A program made the translations under genes and the position numbers. DNA of 40,925 nucleotides. Origin: an uncultured Arcanobacterium sp. GTDB lineage: Bacteria; Actinomycetota; Actinomycetes; Actinomycetales; Actinomycetaceae. The DNA lies in assembly GCA_945874735.1 (NCBI GenBank), contig CAMCHI010000011.1, positions 1 to 40,925 of the forward strand. Reading direction: 5' to 3'. The stretch's first letter is position 1; every line of letters starts with the position of its first letter. A model generated the notes under the pieces. The model ran no database searches, was not told the origin of the DNA, and saw nothing but the letters and a program-made list of their open reading frames with translations. This document shows, one piece after another, positions 1 to 8,335 of this stretch.

Positions 1-87
1 TTTGTTCAACAACAATAACTATACGGTATTTATGGTTTATTGTTAAGGGGTTTAGGAAAACCCTACCACGAGTATTTAAACTTTAAT

Positions 88-246
88 TTAATACCCCATT
101 TTCGAGGCAAGCTCTCTATCCCGCTCAAGCGAAGCGTGCTGGTGAACCATAACTGTTTTCGCATCACTATGTCCCGTACGATACATCAACTCCGACAGTG
201 TATCCCCCGCCTGAGCAAACAAAGTAAAACCCTTATTTTTCAACAA
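88..246 (-). pseudogene. Remnant of a phage-type tyrosine integrase (C-terminus only)
   Basis: Reading the minus strand from about 246 down to a TAA at 88-90 gives an open frame of about 50 residues ending in a pattern typical of the C-terminal catalytic box of actinobacterial phage integrases: LFAQAGDTLSELMYRTGHS, then a VHQHAS segment and ERDRELASKMGY. The motif 'GHS' followed by the 'YQHA'-like segment is what this family carries; here the expected catalytic Tyr of YQHA is His (VHQHA), so the remnant would be inactive even if expressed. The rest of the integrase (about 300 residues, including the Arg box I) is absent, because the frame runs straight into a terminator and a tRNA-Ser gene. 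Phage integrases commonly sit next to the tRNA they use as attB, which fits. Assignment rests on recognised motifs only. Confidence 0.6.
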
Positions 247-278
247 AAAACCCTTGGTCTACCACAGTATCCCAAGGG
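245..278 (-). terminator. Rho-independent terminator of tRNA-Ser(UGA)
   Basis: On the minus strand a 7-bp stem (CCCTTGG / CCAAGGG, positions 272-278 and 251-257) is followed by six T residues (complement of 245-250). It starts 7 bases after the tRNA 3' end, so it most likely ends the tRNA transcript. Confidence 0.75.
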
Positions 279-284
279 TGTGTG

Positions 285-372
285 CGGAGAGTAGGGGATT
301 TGAACCCCTGATGCGGGGTTACCGCATACCGGTTTTCAAGACCGGCTCATTCGGCCGCTCTGACAACTCTCC
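285..372 (-). tRNA. tRNA-Ser(UGA)
   Basis: Minus-strand cloverleaf of 88 nt: acceptor GGAGAGT/ACTCTCC, anticodon stem CCGGT/ACCGG with loop CTTGAAA (anticodon TGA), a long variable arm (GCGG..CCGC) and T arm GGGGTTCAAATCCCC. The discriminator base is G. Unlike the other tRNAs in this window the gene is not followed by an encoded CCA (the next bases are CAC). Confidence 0.95.
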
Positions 373-914
373 TTATTACCTGCCACTTTGCTAATAACTA
401 GAAGTTTTACTTAGTTATTTTTCATAGTTAGCTAGATAAATACGAGAAAACTTTAGCAGATTAACAATATATTTAGGAAATTATATGAATTTCTCTTAGG
501 GTCTTTTCAGGAGTATCTACCTATTTTGTATGTGCTTTGTACACACTATGCACCATAAGATTATTTTTCCACAGTTGTGTGCGCTAAACCCCTATATACT
601 TGCGCTAAATAGTGATTGTAAAAATACTTGTTAGTTGAAAGCAGAATAACTACGGGAAGCAAAATATAATCAGATTAAAGCTGAAAATATTACTTGATCG
701 TAAATAGGGTAAGTTAAGAATATTTTTTCCTAAACTCATCGCCCGCTTTAGGCACTATCTTATCGAGACTGCATCGTGCCTTAAGTAGCACTTCGTTCAA
801 GTGATATTTGCAGGTAATGTTGGAGAAAATGAATAGCGCTAGCGCTATTTTGCTCTGGCATACGGGGAGGAATGACGGCTGGCAGGATTTAGATAGCGGA
901 AGGAGTTGAGTATA
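373..914. other. Gene-free AT-rich stretch between tRNA-Ser and the first membrane protein gene
   Basis: No convincing gene is seen on either strand. The stretch is AT-rich and probably holds the divergent promoters of tRNA-Ser (minus) and the membrane protein gene (plus). It contains two nearby GCGCTAAA octamers (around 590 and 602) and an 18-bp perfect palindrome at 832-849. A 71-codon minus-strand frame at 714-929 lacks family features and overlaps the start of the downstream gene, so it is not called. Confidence 0.5.
832..849. promoter_or_regulatory. 18-bp perfect palindrome, possible operator
   Basis: AATAGCGCTAGCGCTATT reads the same on both strands and lies 65 bp upstream of the likely GTG start at 915. 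It has no loop and no adjacent T-run, so a dimeric protein-binding site is a more natural reading than a terminator. The binding protein is unknown. Confidence 0.35.
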
Positions 915-3437
915 GTGCCAGGTTCGCAAATGACATCATTGCGGATAGAGCGTAATAAGCTCTCTACTTTCGGTTATCTGGTGAGTTTACTATGCTTTTT
1001 TCTGATAATCTTTACCCCTATTTCAGCTCATGCCTTTCCCGTTACCACACCTACTCTTAAACGTGGTATCGCTTCTATTCCTACTGACCTTGCAATCGGT
1101 AATGTTTCATTTACTACGTCTGCGTTTTCTAATAGTGTCCCTGTTTTTTCTGCCACTGATGCTTCAGAATCAGCTTTAGACCCTAATGAGCGTGAGCCGA
1201 TTTTATTTATCGGCACGGGAGGTTATTCTCCTCAAGATTTTAGAACTACCGATCAAGAACTAAAGAGCCTTTTGCATGGTTTTTCCTTTGCAGCACTTTC
1301 TGTGCGTAGTTTTTCTCCGCGTAATTGTGAAAGTGAAGGCTGGATGTCATTACGGGTGACGGGAGATGTGGTAGACCGCAACCAGATTTTTGACCCCATT
1401 AGCACTGAACCAAAAATCTGTAACAACATTGCTTTATCTTTGCCGTATAGTGATTTTTTCTCTGACCCTACTTCGGTATCTATCACTAGTTTTTCTCGTC
1501 ATATTCTTAATGTGGTTTGGCCAGTTCATCAAGTATTTTCCGATAATGCTTGGGCGGTAGGACGTTATGCCACTTTACCTTTAGCGAATGCGCAAGGTGA
1601 GGTGAAAACTTGGCTTCCTTATCCTGGAGATTCTACTCGCAGTCCGGTGGCGGTACGGCAAATGATGAAGCAAATTTTGCAGGAAGCCCCAGGGGATGTG
1701 GTAGTAGACGTAGGAGTAATGCGGGGTAGCGGTGGTAGTATTTTGTATTTGCCCCGCGCTGAACAAATCCAAGAAGAATTACGCAACGTGTTAGCTGCTA
1801 ATGCGGAAAGTGAACGTCCACGCAAAGTTATTATTGCTTCTTTAGCGGATAAGTGGACTCGTCCGCATTTACAATTTTTTGCTACTAATCTGCCTTTAGG
1901 GCCTGCTTCTACTGTTAATGCTGCTGCGGATATTACTGCAAGTACTGTCACAGATTCTGCAGCTTCAGAGAATAAGGAAGCCTCGAATGCTCAAACAACA
2001 AAAACTCAACTAAACACTGCACTGTTAATTGCTTCTCCTACTACTCGCACGGTCGGGTTTTTAGCTTTGCAAGATTTGCGCGACATTGTGGCAGGTAAAT
2101 ACACTAATTTCACTTTAGTGCCAGCAGCTAATGTGGATACCGCTATGCAGAAAGTAGTGGAATATACTCAACAGGCTCATGCTGCCCGTGACGCTACTGC
2201 TTACTGGTATGAAAATTTCAATTATTTAGTATTGTTTAGCTTGCTGGTTTTCTTGGTAGTATTTTTATTCCGTCCTGCTGCTCCTACTACCCGCTGGGGA
2301 ATCAGTCCGCGAGTATGGCGAGCTGTAGAGTATCTTAATACTTTTGCTTTCTCTTTTATTCCGGCAGCTTTTATTCTCAATATGTTGCCTTGGTGGAAGT
2401 TGGTACTAAACCGTACTCACGCCCAACAATATAGTGTAATGTTTACAGCTTTAATTGCTTTAACTTTAACTTTGGTTGCTAGTTTTTTCCGTAAACCAGG
2501 ATGGGCAGTAGCAGTTCTTACTTTCTTATTGTTAAGTGGTGATATTTTATTAGGCTCAGTAAATCAGCAAAACGGGCTGATGGGGTCTTTAGTGCTTACT
2601 TCTCGTAGATATTACGGTATTTCTAATCGTACCTATTTGATTTTATTAGTGACAGGATTATTTACCGCGCTTTATTTAGCTTTTAGATATTTACAAGCCC
2701 GTCATGCTTTGCTCTATCCTGCTATTCCTGTTAAAGCTAACCCTAAAGCACGCATCTTAAAAGGTACTCCTGCCATATCTTCCTTGCTGGATTCTGTCCA
2801 ACTTGCTGATTATAAGCGCTTGCAACGCCAGATTGTGGGTACTTTCTTAGTCATCGGTTTTGGGGTATTGCTGATAGATGCTTTACCTTTCTGGGGTGCT
2901 GATTTTGGTGGCCCGCCTGGGTTAGCAGCTGGCTTTGGAATTGCTATTTTATTGGCAACCGGTATCGCATGGCGTTGGTATTGGGTAGCTGGCTGGGTCT
3001 TAGTGTCCGGAATGGTAATGGGATTGGCAGGTGTGTTGGATTCACGCTCAGGGCAAGATTCCCATATCGGTAAGTTTTGGGGCACATTAGGGACGGCTGA
3101 AAATTTTGCGTTAATATCAGGCAAAATCAGAGATGTAACGCGCTCATTTATACAGCGCACCGATATTTTGCTTGGTATTTTCATGCTTCTATGCGTATTG
3201 GCGTGTGCCTATTATTTATTGCGAGTATTGGATCGGCGCAGTAATACGCATTTATCTTCTTTCCAAGAGGTGTTAAAAGAGGGGCAATTAACTCCGGTGT
3301 TGGTTGGAATTATGCTAGGCATATTAGTGGCAGTGCCTATTAATGATTCTGGGGCGCTAATGATTAAAGAGGGACTTTTTATAGCTATTCCCATTTTGGT
3401 ATCTAGTTTTGCTAATGCGCGCGCTACTCTAAAATAA
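915..3437 (+). CDS. Large multi-pass membrane protein with extracellular N-terminal domain (paralogue 1)
   Basis: The protein has about 840 residues. It has an N-terminal hydrophobic segment (about residues 20-40, signal anchor), then an external domain of roughly 380 residues, then about 10-11 membrane helices from about residue 425 to the end. The GTG at 915 is preferred: GGAAGGAG sits 9 bases upstream, whereas the TTG at 906 directly abuts that site. It shares the motif GADFGGPP (about residue 660) and the near-C-terminal motif INDSG with the second membrane protein at 5848-8265, so the two are paralogues. In paralogue 2 the external domain resembles the alkaline-phosphatase superfamily; here the matching residues are mostly lost (a Gly-Phe-Leu-Ala-Leu-Gln-Asp segment stands where the TDIAPT-like segment is found). 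The biochemical role is unknown. A cell-envelope role is inferred from topology and from the nearby glycosyltransferase. Confidence 0.85.
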   Translation: MPGSQMTSLRIERNKLSTFGYLVSLLCFFLIIFTPISAHAFPVTTPTLKRGIASIPTDLAIGNVSFTTSAFSNSVPVFSATDASESALDPNEREPILFIGTGGYSPQDFRTTDQELKSLLHGFSFAALSVRSFSPRNCESEGWMSLRVTGDVVDRNQIFDPISTEPKICNNIALSLPYSDFFSDPTSVSITSFSRHILNVVWPVHQVFSDNAWAVGRYATLPLANAQGEVKTWLPYPGDSTRSPVAVRQMMKQILQEAPGDVVVDVGVMRGSGGSILYLPRAEQIQEELRNVLAANAESERPRKVIIASLADKWTRPHLQFFATNLPLGPASTVNAAADITASTVTDSAASENKEASNAQTTKTQLNTALLIASPTTRTVGFLALQDLRDIVAGKYTNFTLVPAANVDTAMQKVVEYTQQAHAARDATAYWYENFNYLVLFSLLVFLVVFLFRPAAPTTRWGISPRVWRAVEYLNTFAFSFIPAAFILNMLPWWKLVLNRTHAQQYSVMFTALIALTLTLVASFFRKPGWAVAVLTFLLLSGDILLGSVNQQNGLMGSLVLTSRRYYGISNRTYLILLVTGLFTALYLAFRYLQARHALLYPAIPVKANPKARILKGTPAISSLLDSVQLADYKRLQRQIVGTFLVIGFGVLLIDALPFWGADFGGPPGLAAGFGIAILLATGIAWRWYWVAGWVLVSGMVMGLAGVLDSRSGQDSHIGKFWGTLGTAENFALISGKIRDVTRSFIQRTDILLGIFMLLCVLACAYYLLRVLDRRSNTHLSSFQEVLKEGQLTPVLVGIMLGILVAVPINDSGALMIKEGLFIAIPILVSSFANARATLK

Positions 3438-3467
3438 TTCTGGCAGTTACAGATTAGAAAATCTGCC

Positions 3468-3531
3468 CTAAATGTTAGGAACTCTAAACACGTTGTAGTT
3501 GAGCAAACTTCAGAAAGCTAACATTTAGCTT
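3468..3531. terminator. Bidirectional terminator region between convergent genes
   Basis: An 11-bp inverted repeat CTAAATGTTAG / CTAACATTTAG (3468-3478 and 3518-3528) is followed by CTTTT on the plus strand. A second overlapping hairpin, AAAGCTAA-cat-TTAGCTTT, ends right at the stop of the minus-strand HAD gene. A smaller CAGATT-agaa-AATCTG stem precedes them. Confidence 0.6.
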
Positions 3532-4419
3532 TTAAGGCAATAACTTTTCTAAAACTACAGCCGCTCCGTCTTTATCCACTGATTCAGTACGAGCTTGCGC
3601 ATAACTTGCTACATATTGGGGAGCATTACCCATTGCCACCCCTAGTTTTGCCCACTGTAACATTTCGCAGTCATTTCCAGAATCCCCGATACTCACCGTA
3701 TTTTGTGTATCTACTTTTAAGATACGAGCCAGCTCAGTAAGTCCAGTGGCTTTAGACAAACCGGGAGGATAAATATCTAGCCAAGCAGTATATCCGATTG
3801 CGTATTCCACACTGTGTAAACCGAGCTCTTCTACCTTATGAAAAAGTTCTTCGACGCTCATATCGGGCACGCGCACAGTTAAACGGCAGGCTTCTTTATG
3901 TGCCAGTTGGCTAACTGGCACTACTAATGATTTTCCGCTCAACTCCCCTGGGGGAAATTCTTTACTCACTCGTCTAATATCTGCCACTGGTTCTACCGCC
4001 ATAATAGCTTGCGGAATTTTTTGGTGAATTAAGGCTATTTCATTTGCCGGATTAAAAGTAGTGGCGGAAATTAGTTTAACTGGGGGAGTATCGTGCTTTA
4101 TTTGCGGAGAAACTTCTTGCTGATAATGTTGGGTGTATGTGCCCACCGCCAGCAAAATAGCTCCATTAGAGCAAACTGCTAACCCGTTAGCAAGGCCTAG
4201 CTTAGTCATTGCTTCTTGGGTACCGGCTATACCGCGTCCAGTGGCAATTACTATATGTGTGCCGAGTTGTAAATGTGCTGATAGAGCAGCTTTTACTCGT
4301 TCTGTTACCGTGTTATCGTGCCGTACCAGAGTGCCATCGAGATCTAAAGCAATTAATAGATTCGAGCCTGCCTCTGGTAAAGCTGCTGCGGTAATGGCAT
4401 TGTCTAACTGAGTTAGCAG
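3532..4419 (-). CDS. Cof-type HAD superfamily hydrolase, probable CTG start
   Basis: A haloacid-dehalogenase-fold phosphatase of about 295 residues. Motif I, ALDLDGTL, gives nucleophile and acid/base aspartates near residues 26 and 28; ATGRG follows motif II; a cap domain of the Cof/IIB type lies in the middle; motif IV is GDSGNDCEML near the C-terminus. The first ATG (4209) would remove motif I, so it cannot be the true start. Between the in-frame stop TAA at 4441-4443 and motif I there is no ATG, GTG or TTG. A CTG at 4417-4419 stands 6 bases after AAAAGGGAG, an excellent ribosome-binding site, so CTG initiation is the simplest reading. It lies 34 bp downstream of serS on the same strand and is probably cotranscribed. 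The family acts on small phosphorylated metabolites; the substrate cannot be named. Confidence 0.85.
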   Translation of the reverse strand: MLTQLDNAITAAALPEAGSNLLIALDLDGTLVRHDNTVTERVKAALSAHLQLGTHIVIATGRGIAGTQEAMTKLGLANGLAVCSNGAILLAVGTYTQHYQQEVSPQIKHDTPPVKLISATTFNPANEIALIHQKIPQAIMAVEPVADIRRVSKEFPPGELSGKSLVVPVSQLAHKEACRLTVRVPDMSVEELFHKVEELGLHSVEYAIGYTAWLDIYPPGLSKATGLTELARILKVDTQNTVSIGDSGNDCEMLQWAKLGVAMGNAPQYVASYAQARTESVDKDGAAVVLEKLLP

Positions 4420-4453
4420 CGTATGCTCCCTTTTAGTTGATTAGTTGAAACTT

Positions 4454-5716
4454 TTAACTAATTACTTCGCGTCCACCTAGGTAAGGACGCAATGCTTCAG
4501 GCACGTATAGAGAACCGTCTGGTTGCTGATGATTTTCCAGCATAGCTACTAGCCAGCGAGTAGTAGCTAGAGTTCCATTCAGGGTAGCAACCGTAGCAGT
4601 GCCGTTTTCTGTGCGGAAGCGAGTATTTAAGCGACGAGCCTGGAAAGTAGTGCAATTAGAAGTAGAAGTAACTTCCATGTAACGATTCTGGGTTGGTAAC
4701 CATGCTTCACAGTCATACTTTTTAGCAGCAGAAGATCCTAAATCACCAGCAGCCGTTACAATTACGCGGTAAGGAAGTTCTGCTTTCGCGATCATTTCTT
4801 CTTCCCACGCTAAGAAACGGTCGTGTTCTTCGCTTGCTTGCGCTGGGTCGCAGTAGGAGAACATTTCTACTTTGTTGAATTGGTGTACACGAATAATACC
4901 GCGAGTATCTTTACCATAAGAGCCTGCTTCTCGCCGATAACAAGTAGACCAACCCATATAGCGTTTCGGTCCAGCACTTAAATCAATGATTTCGTCTTTA
5001 TGATAACCAGCTAGAGCAACTTCGGAAGTACCAGTGAGATAGAGATCGTCAGCAGGTAGATAGTAGATTTCATCTGCGTGTGCCCCTAAGAAACCAGTTC
5101 CCCCCATGATTTCTGGGTTTACTAGGGTAGGAGTGGTAAGCATTTGGAAACCATACTTTTCTGCTTGGTCGGCTGCTGCAGTTAAAAGTGCTAATTCTAG
5201 ACGAGCCCCTAGACCTTTCAGGAAGTAGAAACGGGAACCAGAAATTTTGGTGCCTCGTGCCATATCAATTAGGTCTAAGCCCTCAGCAATATCGAGATGG
5301 TCTTTAGGGGTGAAGCCTTCTTTAGCAAAATCTCGAATCGTACCAACTTCTTTTAATACCTGGAAGTCGTCTTCGCCACCTTGTGGAACTCCGTCTTCAA
5401 TCAAATTAGGGAGCTTAAACATAGCGGTAGTGAATGCTTCATTTGCTAAATTAGCTTTTACTTCTAATTCTTTAACTTGCTCAGCTAGTTCTTTAGCTTT
5501 GCTCAGAATTTCTGCCCGTTCTTCTGGTGTTGCTTTACCGATATTGCGGGAGATACTTTTTTGTTCAGCACGGGCGTCTTCAAAAGCTATTAAAGTGGCG
5601 CGCCGAGTTTCATCGGCAGCGATAATTTCATCAATTAAATTTTCATCAGCTTGGCGAGCACGCTGGGAAGCGCGGGCCACTTCTGGATTCTCACGAAGAA
5701 AACGAATATCAATCAT
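4454..5716 (-). CDS. serS: Seryl-tRNA synthetase
   Basis: This class II aminoacyl-tRNA synthetase (420 residues, normal length) charges tRNA-Ser with serine in the cytosol. The N-terminal ~110 residues are the coiled-coil arm that holds the long variable arm of tRNA-Ser (rich in Glu, Lys and Ala). The catalytic core shows TGTSEVAL, motif 2 [17 protein letters not shown] followed by HQFNKVEMF, and motif 3 with [17 protein letters not shown] near the C-terminus. ATG at 5716 begins the standard [12 protein letters not shown]. The ribosome-binding site upstream is weak. It heads an operon with the HAD hydrolase and is divergent from the second membrane protein gene. Two tRNA-Ser genes lie in the same window. 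Confidence 0.98.
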   Translation of the reverse strand: MIDIRFLRENPEVARASQRARQADENLIDEIIAADETRRATLIAFEDARAEQKSISRNIGKATPEERAEILSKAKELAEQVKELEVKANLANEAFTTAMFKLPNLIEDGVPQGGEDDFQVLKEVGTIRDFAKEGFTPKDHLDIAEGLDLIDMARGTKISGSRFYFLKGLGARLELALLTAAADQAEKYGFQMLTTPTLVNPEIMGGTGFLGAHADEIYYLPADDLYLTGTSEVALAGYHKDEIIDLSAGPKRYMGWSTCYRREAGSYGKDTRGIIRVHQFNKVEMFSYCDPAQASEEHDRFLAWEEEMIAKAELPYRVIVTAAGDLGSSAAKKYDCEAWLPTQNRYMEVTSTSNCTTFQARRLNTRFRTENGTATVATLNGTLATTRWLVAMLENHQQPDGSLYVPEALRPYLGGREVIS

Positions 5717-5847
5717 ACTTACAGAATATGCTGTTCTGCGCGGGTAAGAAAATTAAGATGCTGGTTTTGAGGTGTTTAACTTATTATTTAGCTATCTTAT
5801 AAACTGTTATTTAGAAGAATACTATTTTATTGAGGGAGGGAACGGCA

Positions 5848-8265
5848 GTGCAATTAAGTTTAGAAAACCCTAGAGTTACTCAGGGGGTAAAGCGAGCATG
5901 GGCTTTGGTATTCCTTCCTTTTTGTTTGCTGGTGTTTATTGTTGGATTTCTACAATTAGGGTGGCTAGGAAATAGCGCTTTCACTAAACCGGTAGATAAA
6001 CAGGCGACGCAAGCAACCCATGAAAGTTCTCTTTCCCCTTCTAGTTCTTCTTCATTAACAGAAAGTGCTTCTAAGGGCATTGCCACGAAAAACGTGGAAA
6101 TTAGCGAAGATAGTGGACGGCAGGTAACTCCGTTAGTAGTGCTAGGTTTTACTGGCGTTACTTGGGATAGTATAGACCCGCTTCACACTCCACATTTATG
6201 GGATTTAGCCACTAGAGGCATGGTGGCTAATAATGTGGTGAAAACTGCGGATACCACTACTTGTTTTGCGGCTGGTTGGCTTACTTTAGGTGCGGGAAGA
6301 CGGGCTGTAGGGGCAGAAAACAGCGCCGAAAAATGTCAAGAGGATTTTACTGGGGTAGGTAATTCTCCGAAAGAATTAGCTGATTTTTATCGTGCCGCTA
6401 ATGAGCGTAATGCTTTTCAACCGCAATTAGCGGCTTTAGCAAAAACTCTTACTGCTCATTCTTTTTCGTTAGCTACTTTGGGGACGGGTGCTCAACTGGT
6501 TACTTTAGATGCGATAGAGGAACTTAAAAGTATTAACCAGTTAAATACTTCCCCCGCTTCATCAGCTAACTCTAATCCTAATTCCCCTAGCTTGATTACG
6601 CATTATGCTGATTGGCAAACTACTGATTTTGCAGTTTTAGTACAACAGCACGATTTGTTGATAGTGGATTTAGGGGCAGTGCGTGATTCACGAGTAGCGG
6701 CTAGTGAAATAGTGGGAAGTCAGTTTAGCGCAGCTTTAAGTACACCTAATCCTCCTTCCTTGGAGGTGCAGGCGCAAGTGCGTGCTTTAGACACAAAAGT
6801 GGGAAAAATTTTAGCTCAGTTACCACTTAACACAGCGATTATCGCGGTTTCTTTAGCTGATATAGATCGTCAATTTTCTCAATTACAATATTTTAGTTAT
6901 CTGAATTTTTCTGCTTTATCTGATACGCAAAACACTGCGGGAGGTTTAGCGAGTGCTAATTCCACTCGGCAATTAGGATTAGTGCAAAACACAGATATTG
7001 CTCCTACTATTGCGAAACATTTTGGGATAAACCAGCTGGATTTTACGGTGGGTGCTCCTGTTTATTTAGCTCAGGCAGATGATTCTTTAGAAAATAAGCA
7101 TAGTATTTCCTATCTGCAAGCTAAGCTAGCGCGTGCTAATAATGTGCGGGGCGTAGTGGCAGTGTTTTATATTTTCTGGGGTATTGCGGTTAGCCTAAGT
7201 CTAGGTTTTGCAGTTTGGGCGGCATTAAGTAGAAAAGTTACTGCTTCTAAAAAAGTTGTTAGAGCGCTCAAGATTTTATTGGGAATTATGGCGCTTTTAC
7301 CAGTGGCTAGTTTTATAGCTAGTGCAGTGCCGTGGTGGAATTTGCCTTACTCTAAGCTGGCATTTTTAGGTGTGTTACTAGGGTTAGGAGCATTACTGTT
7401 AGGAGTGCTGTATTTGTTCAGTTTCTCTTTAGCTACCAGTATTGCGCTAGTGACGGCTGTGCTGTTGGTGTTTGATTTATTGTTGGGCACGCCTTTGCAT
7501 AGTATTGCGGTGTTGGGAGTGCAGCCGCAAGCAGCAGGTCGTTTCTACGGTATTGCTAATGCGCCATTTGTGCTATTGGCAGTGGCTATGCTGTATTTGA
7601 CGGCTAAAGGCTTAGATTATTTAAGTGTACGTATTGCGTGGTGGACGGGCATAGTGTTTATTGCTGGGATGTTTTGTTTAACCGCGTTTGTAGATGGCGC
7701 TCCGCGGGTAGGTGCTGATTTTGGTGGACCTCCGGCGTTATTGGTAGGTTTCACTTGGTTATTTTTGCGTTATTTCCGGAAAGGAATTTCGTGGCGTTTA
7801 GCTGTCGGCGGGCTAACTATTGGTTTGTCGGCTATGTTGCTGATTTCTTATGTAGATTGGTTGCAACCAGTTGCTTCTCGTTCACATTTAGGTAATTTCT
7901 TTAATTCGGTAGTGTCCGGAGAAGCAGAAATGGTGATTATGCGTAAATTAGGGCAAGTTTTTGGGGATATGCCTTGGGGAGTATGGCTGAGTTTAGGATT
8001 GCTATTAGGGGCTATTTTCGTGTTTTCTCGCTATTTCCCGCGTCATATGCAAAGTATATTGACGATGTTGCGCACTAAGTTTTGGGGTCTTTTAACGCTA
8101 GGGGAGCAAGCCGCTGGGGGAGGCGTCTGCGCTTTAGCATTAACTGGATTTATGATTAACGATTCTGGTTTAGTGTTACCTTTTACCGCATTGTTATATG
8201 GTTTGCCGTTGTGGTTGTTGGTTATTTTTTCTAAGTCGTATAAATCAGATCGGGCTTTACGCTAA
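5848..8265 (+). CDS. AlkP-superfamily-like multi-pass membrane protein (paralogue 2)
   Basis: About 805 residues from the GTG at 5848, which has GGGAGGG 7 bases upstream (a TTG at 5830 is in frame but precedes that site). There is one N-terminal membrane anchor, a Ser-rich linker, an external domain of about 320 residues, then about 10 membrane helices. The external domain has TPHLWDLATRGM, a Thr-rich DTTTCFAAGWLTLGAG segment where alkaline-phosphatase-type enzymes carry their Thr/Ser nucleophile, and TDIAPTIAKHFG, a typical late AlkP-fold segment. GADFGGPP (about residue 620) and INDSG near the C-terminus are shared with the protein at 915-3437. Related proteins are common but uncharacterised in actinobacteria. 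A role in modifying or moving an envelope polymer is an inference from topology and the adjacent glycosyltransferase. Confidence 0.85.
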   Translation: MQLSLENPRVTQGVKRAWALVFLPFCLLVFIVGFLQLGWLGNSAFTKPVDKQATQATHESSLSPSSSSSLTESASKGIATKNVEISEDSGRQVTPLVVLGFTGVTWDSIDPLHTPHLWDLATRGMVANNVVKTADTTTCFAAGWLTLGAGRRAVGAENSAEKCQEDFTGVGNSPKELADFYRAANERNAFQPQLAALAKTLTAHSFSLATLGTGAQLVTLDAIEELKSINQLNTSPASSANSNPNSPSLITHYADWQTTDFAVLVQQHDLLIVDLGAVRDSRVAASEIVGSQFSAALSTPNPPSLEVQAQVRALDTKVGKILAQLPLNTAIIAVSLADIDRQFSQLQYFSYLNFSALSDTQNTAGGLASANSTRQLGLVQNTDIAPTIAKHFGINQLDFTVGAPVYLAQADDSLENKHSISYLQAKLARANNVRGVVAVFYIFWGIAVSLSLGFAVWAALSRKVTASKKVVRALKILLGIMALLPVASFIASAVPWWNLPYSKLAFLGVLLGLGALLLGVLYLFSFSLATSIALVTAVLLVFDLLLGTPLHSIAVLGVQPQAAGRFYGIANAPFVLLAVAMLYLTAKGLDYLSVRIAWWTGIVFIAGMFCLTAFVDGAPRVGADFGGPPALLVGFTWLFLRYFRKGISWRLAVGGLTIGLSAMLLISYVDWLQPVASRSHLGNFFNSVVSGEAEMVIMRKLGQVFGDMPWGVWLSLGLLLGAIFVFSRYFPRHMQSILTMLRTKFWGLLTLGEQAAGGGVCALALTGFMINDSGLVLPFTALLYGLPLWLLVIFSKSYKSDRALR

Positions 8266-8294
8266 CTTGAAGGTAACAGTGTTACTAAAATGAA

Positions 8295-8320
8295 AAGGTA
8301 TTCCTTGGTAGGAATACCTT
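8295..8320. terminator. Bidirectional terminator
   Basis: A perfect 10-bp stem, AAGGTATTCC / GGAATACCTT, with a 6-base loop lies between the convergent 3' ends of the membrane protein gene and the glycosyltransferase gene; T-rich sequence follows on both strands. Confidence 0.8.
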
Positions 8321-8335
8321 TCTGAAAGTTTTTAT

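Noticed and set aside
40-294. 84-codon plus-strand frame at the left end
   Set aside because: It is antisense to the integrase remnant and the tRNA-Ser terminator, and has no family features.
541-590. Possible Crp/GlxR site (TGTG-N7-CACA) near 536-552
   Set aside because: Spacing of 7 instead of 8 and non-matching inner bases; not good enough to call.
714-929. 71-codon minus-strand frame upstream of paralogue 1
   Set aside because: No ribosome-binding site or recognisable motif; it overlaps the start of a real gene and the palindrome.
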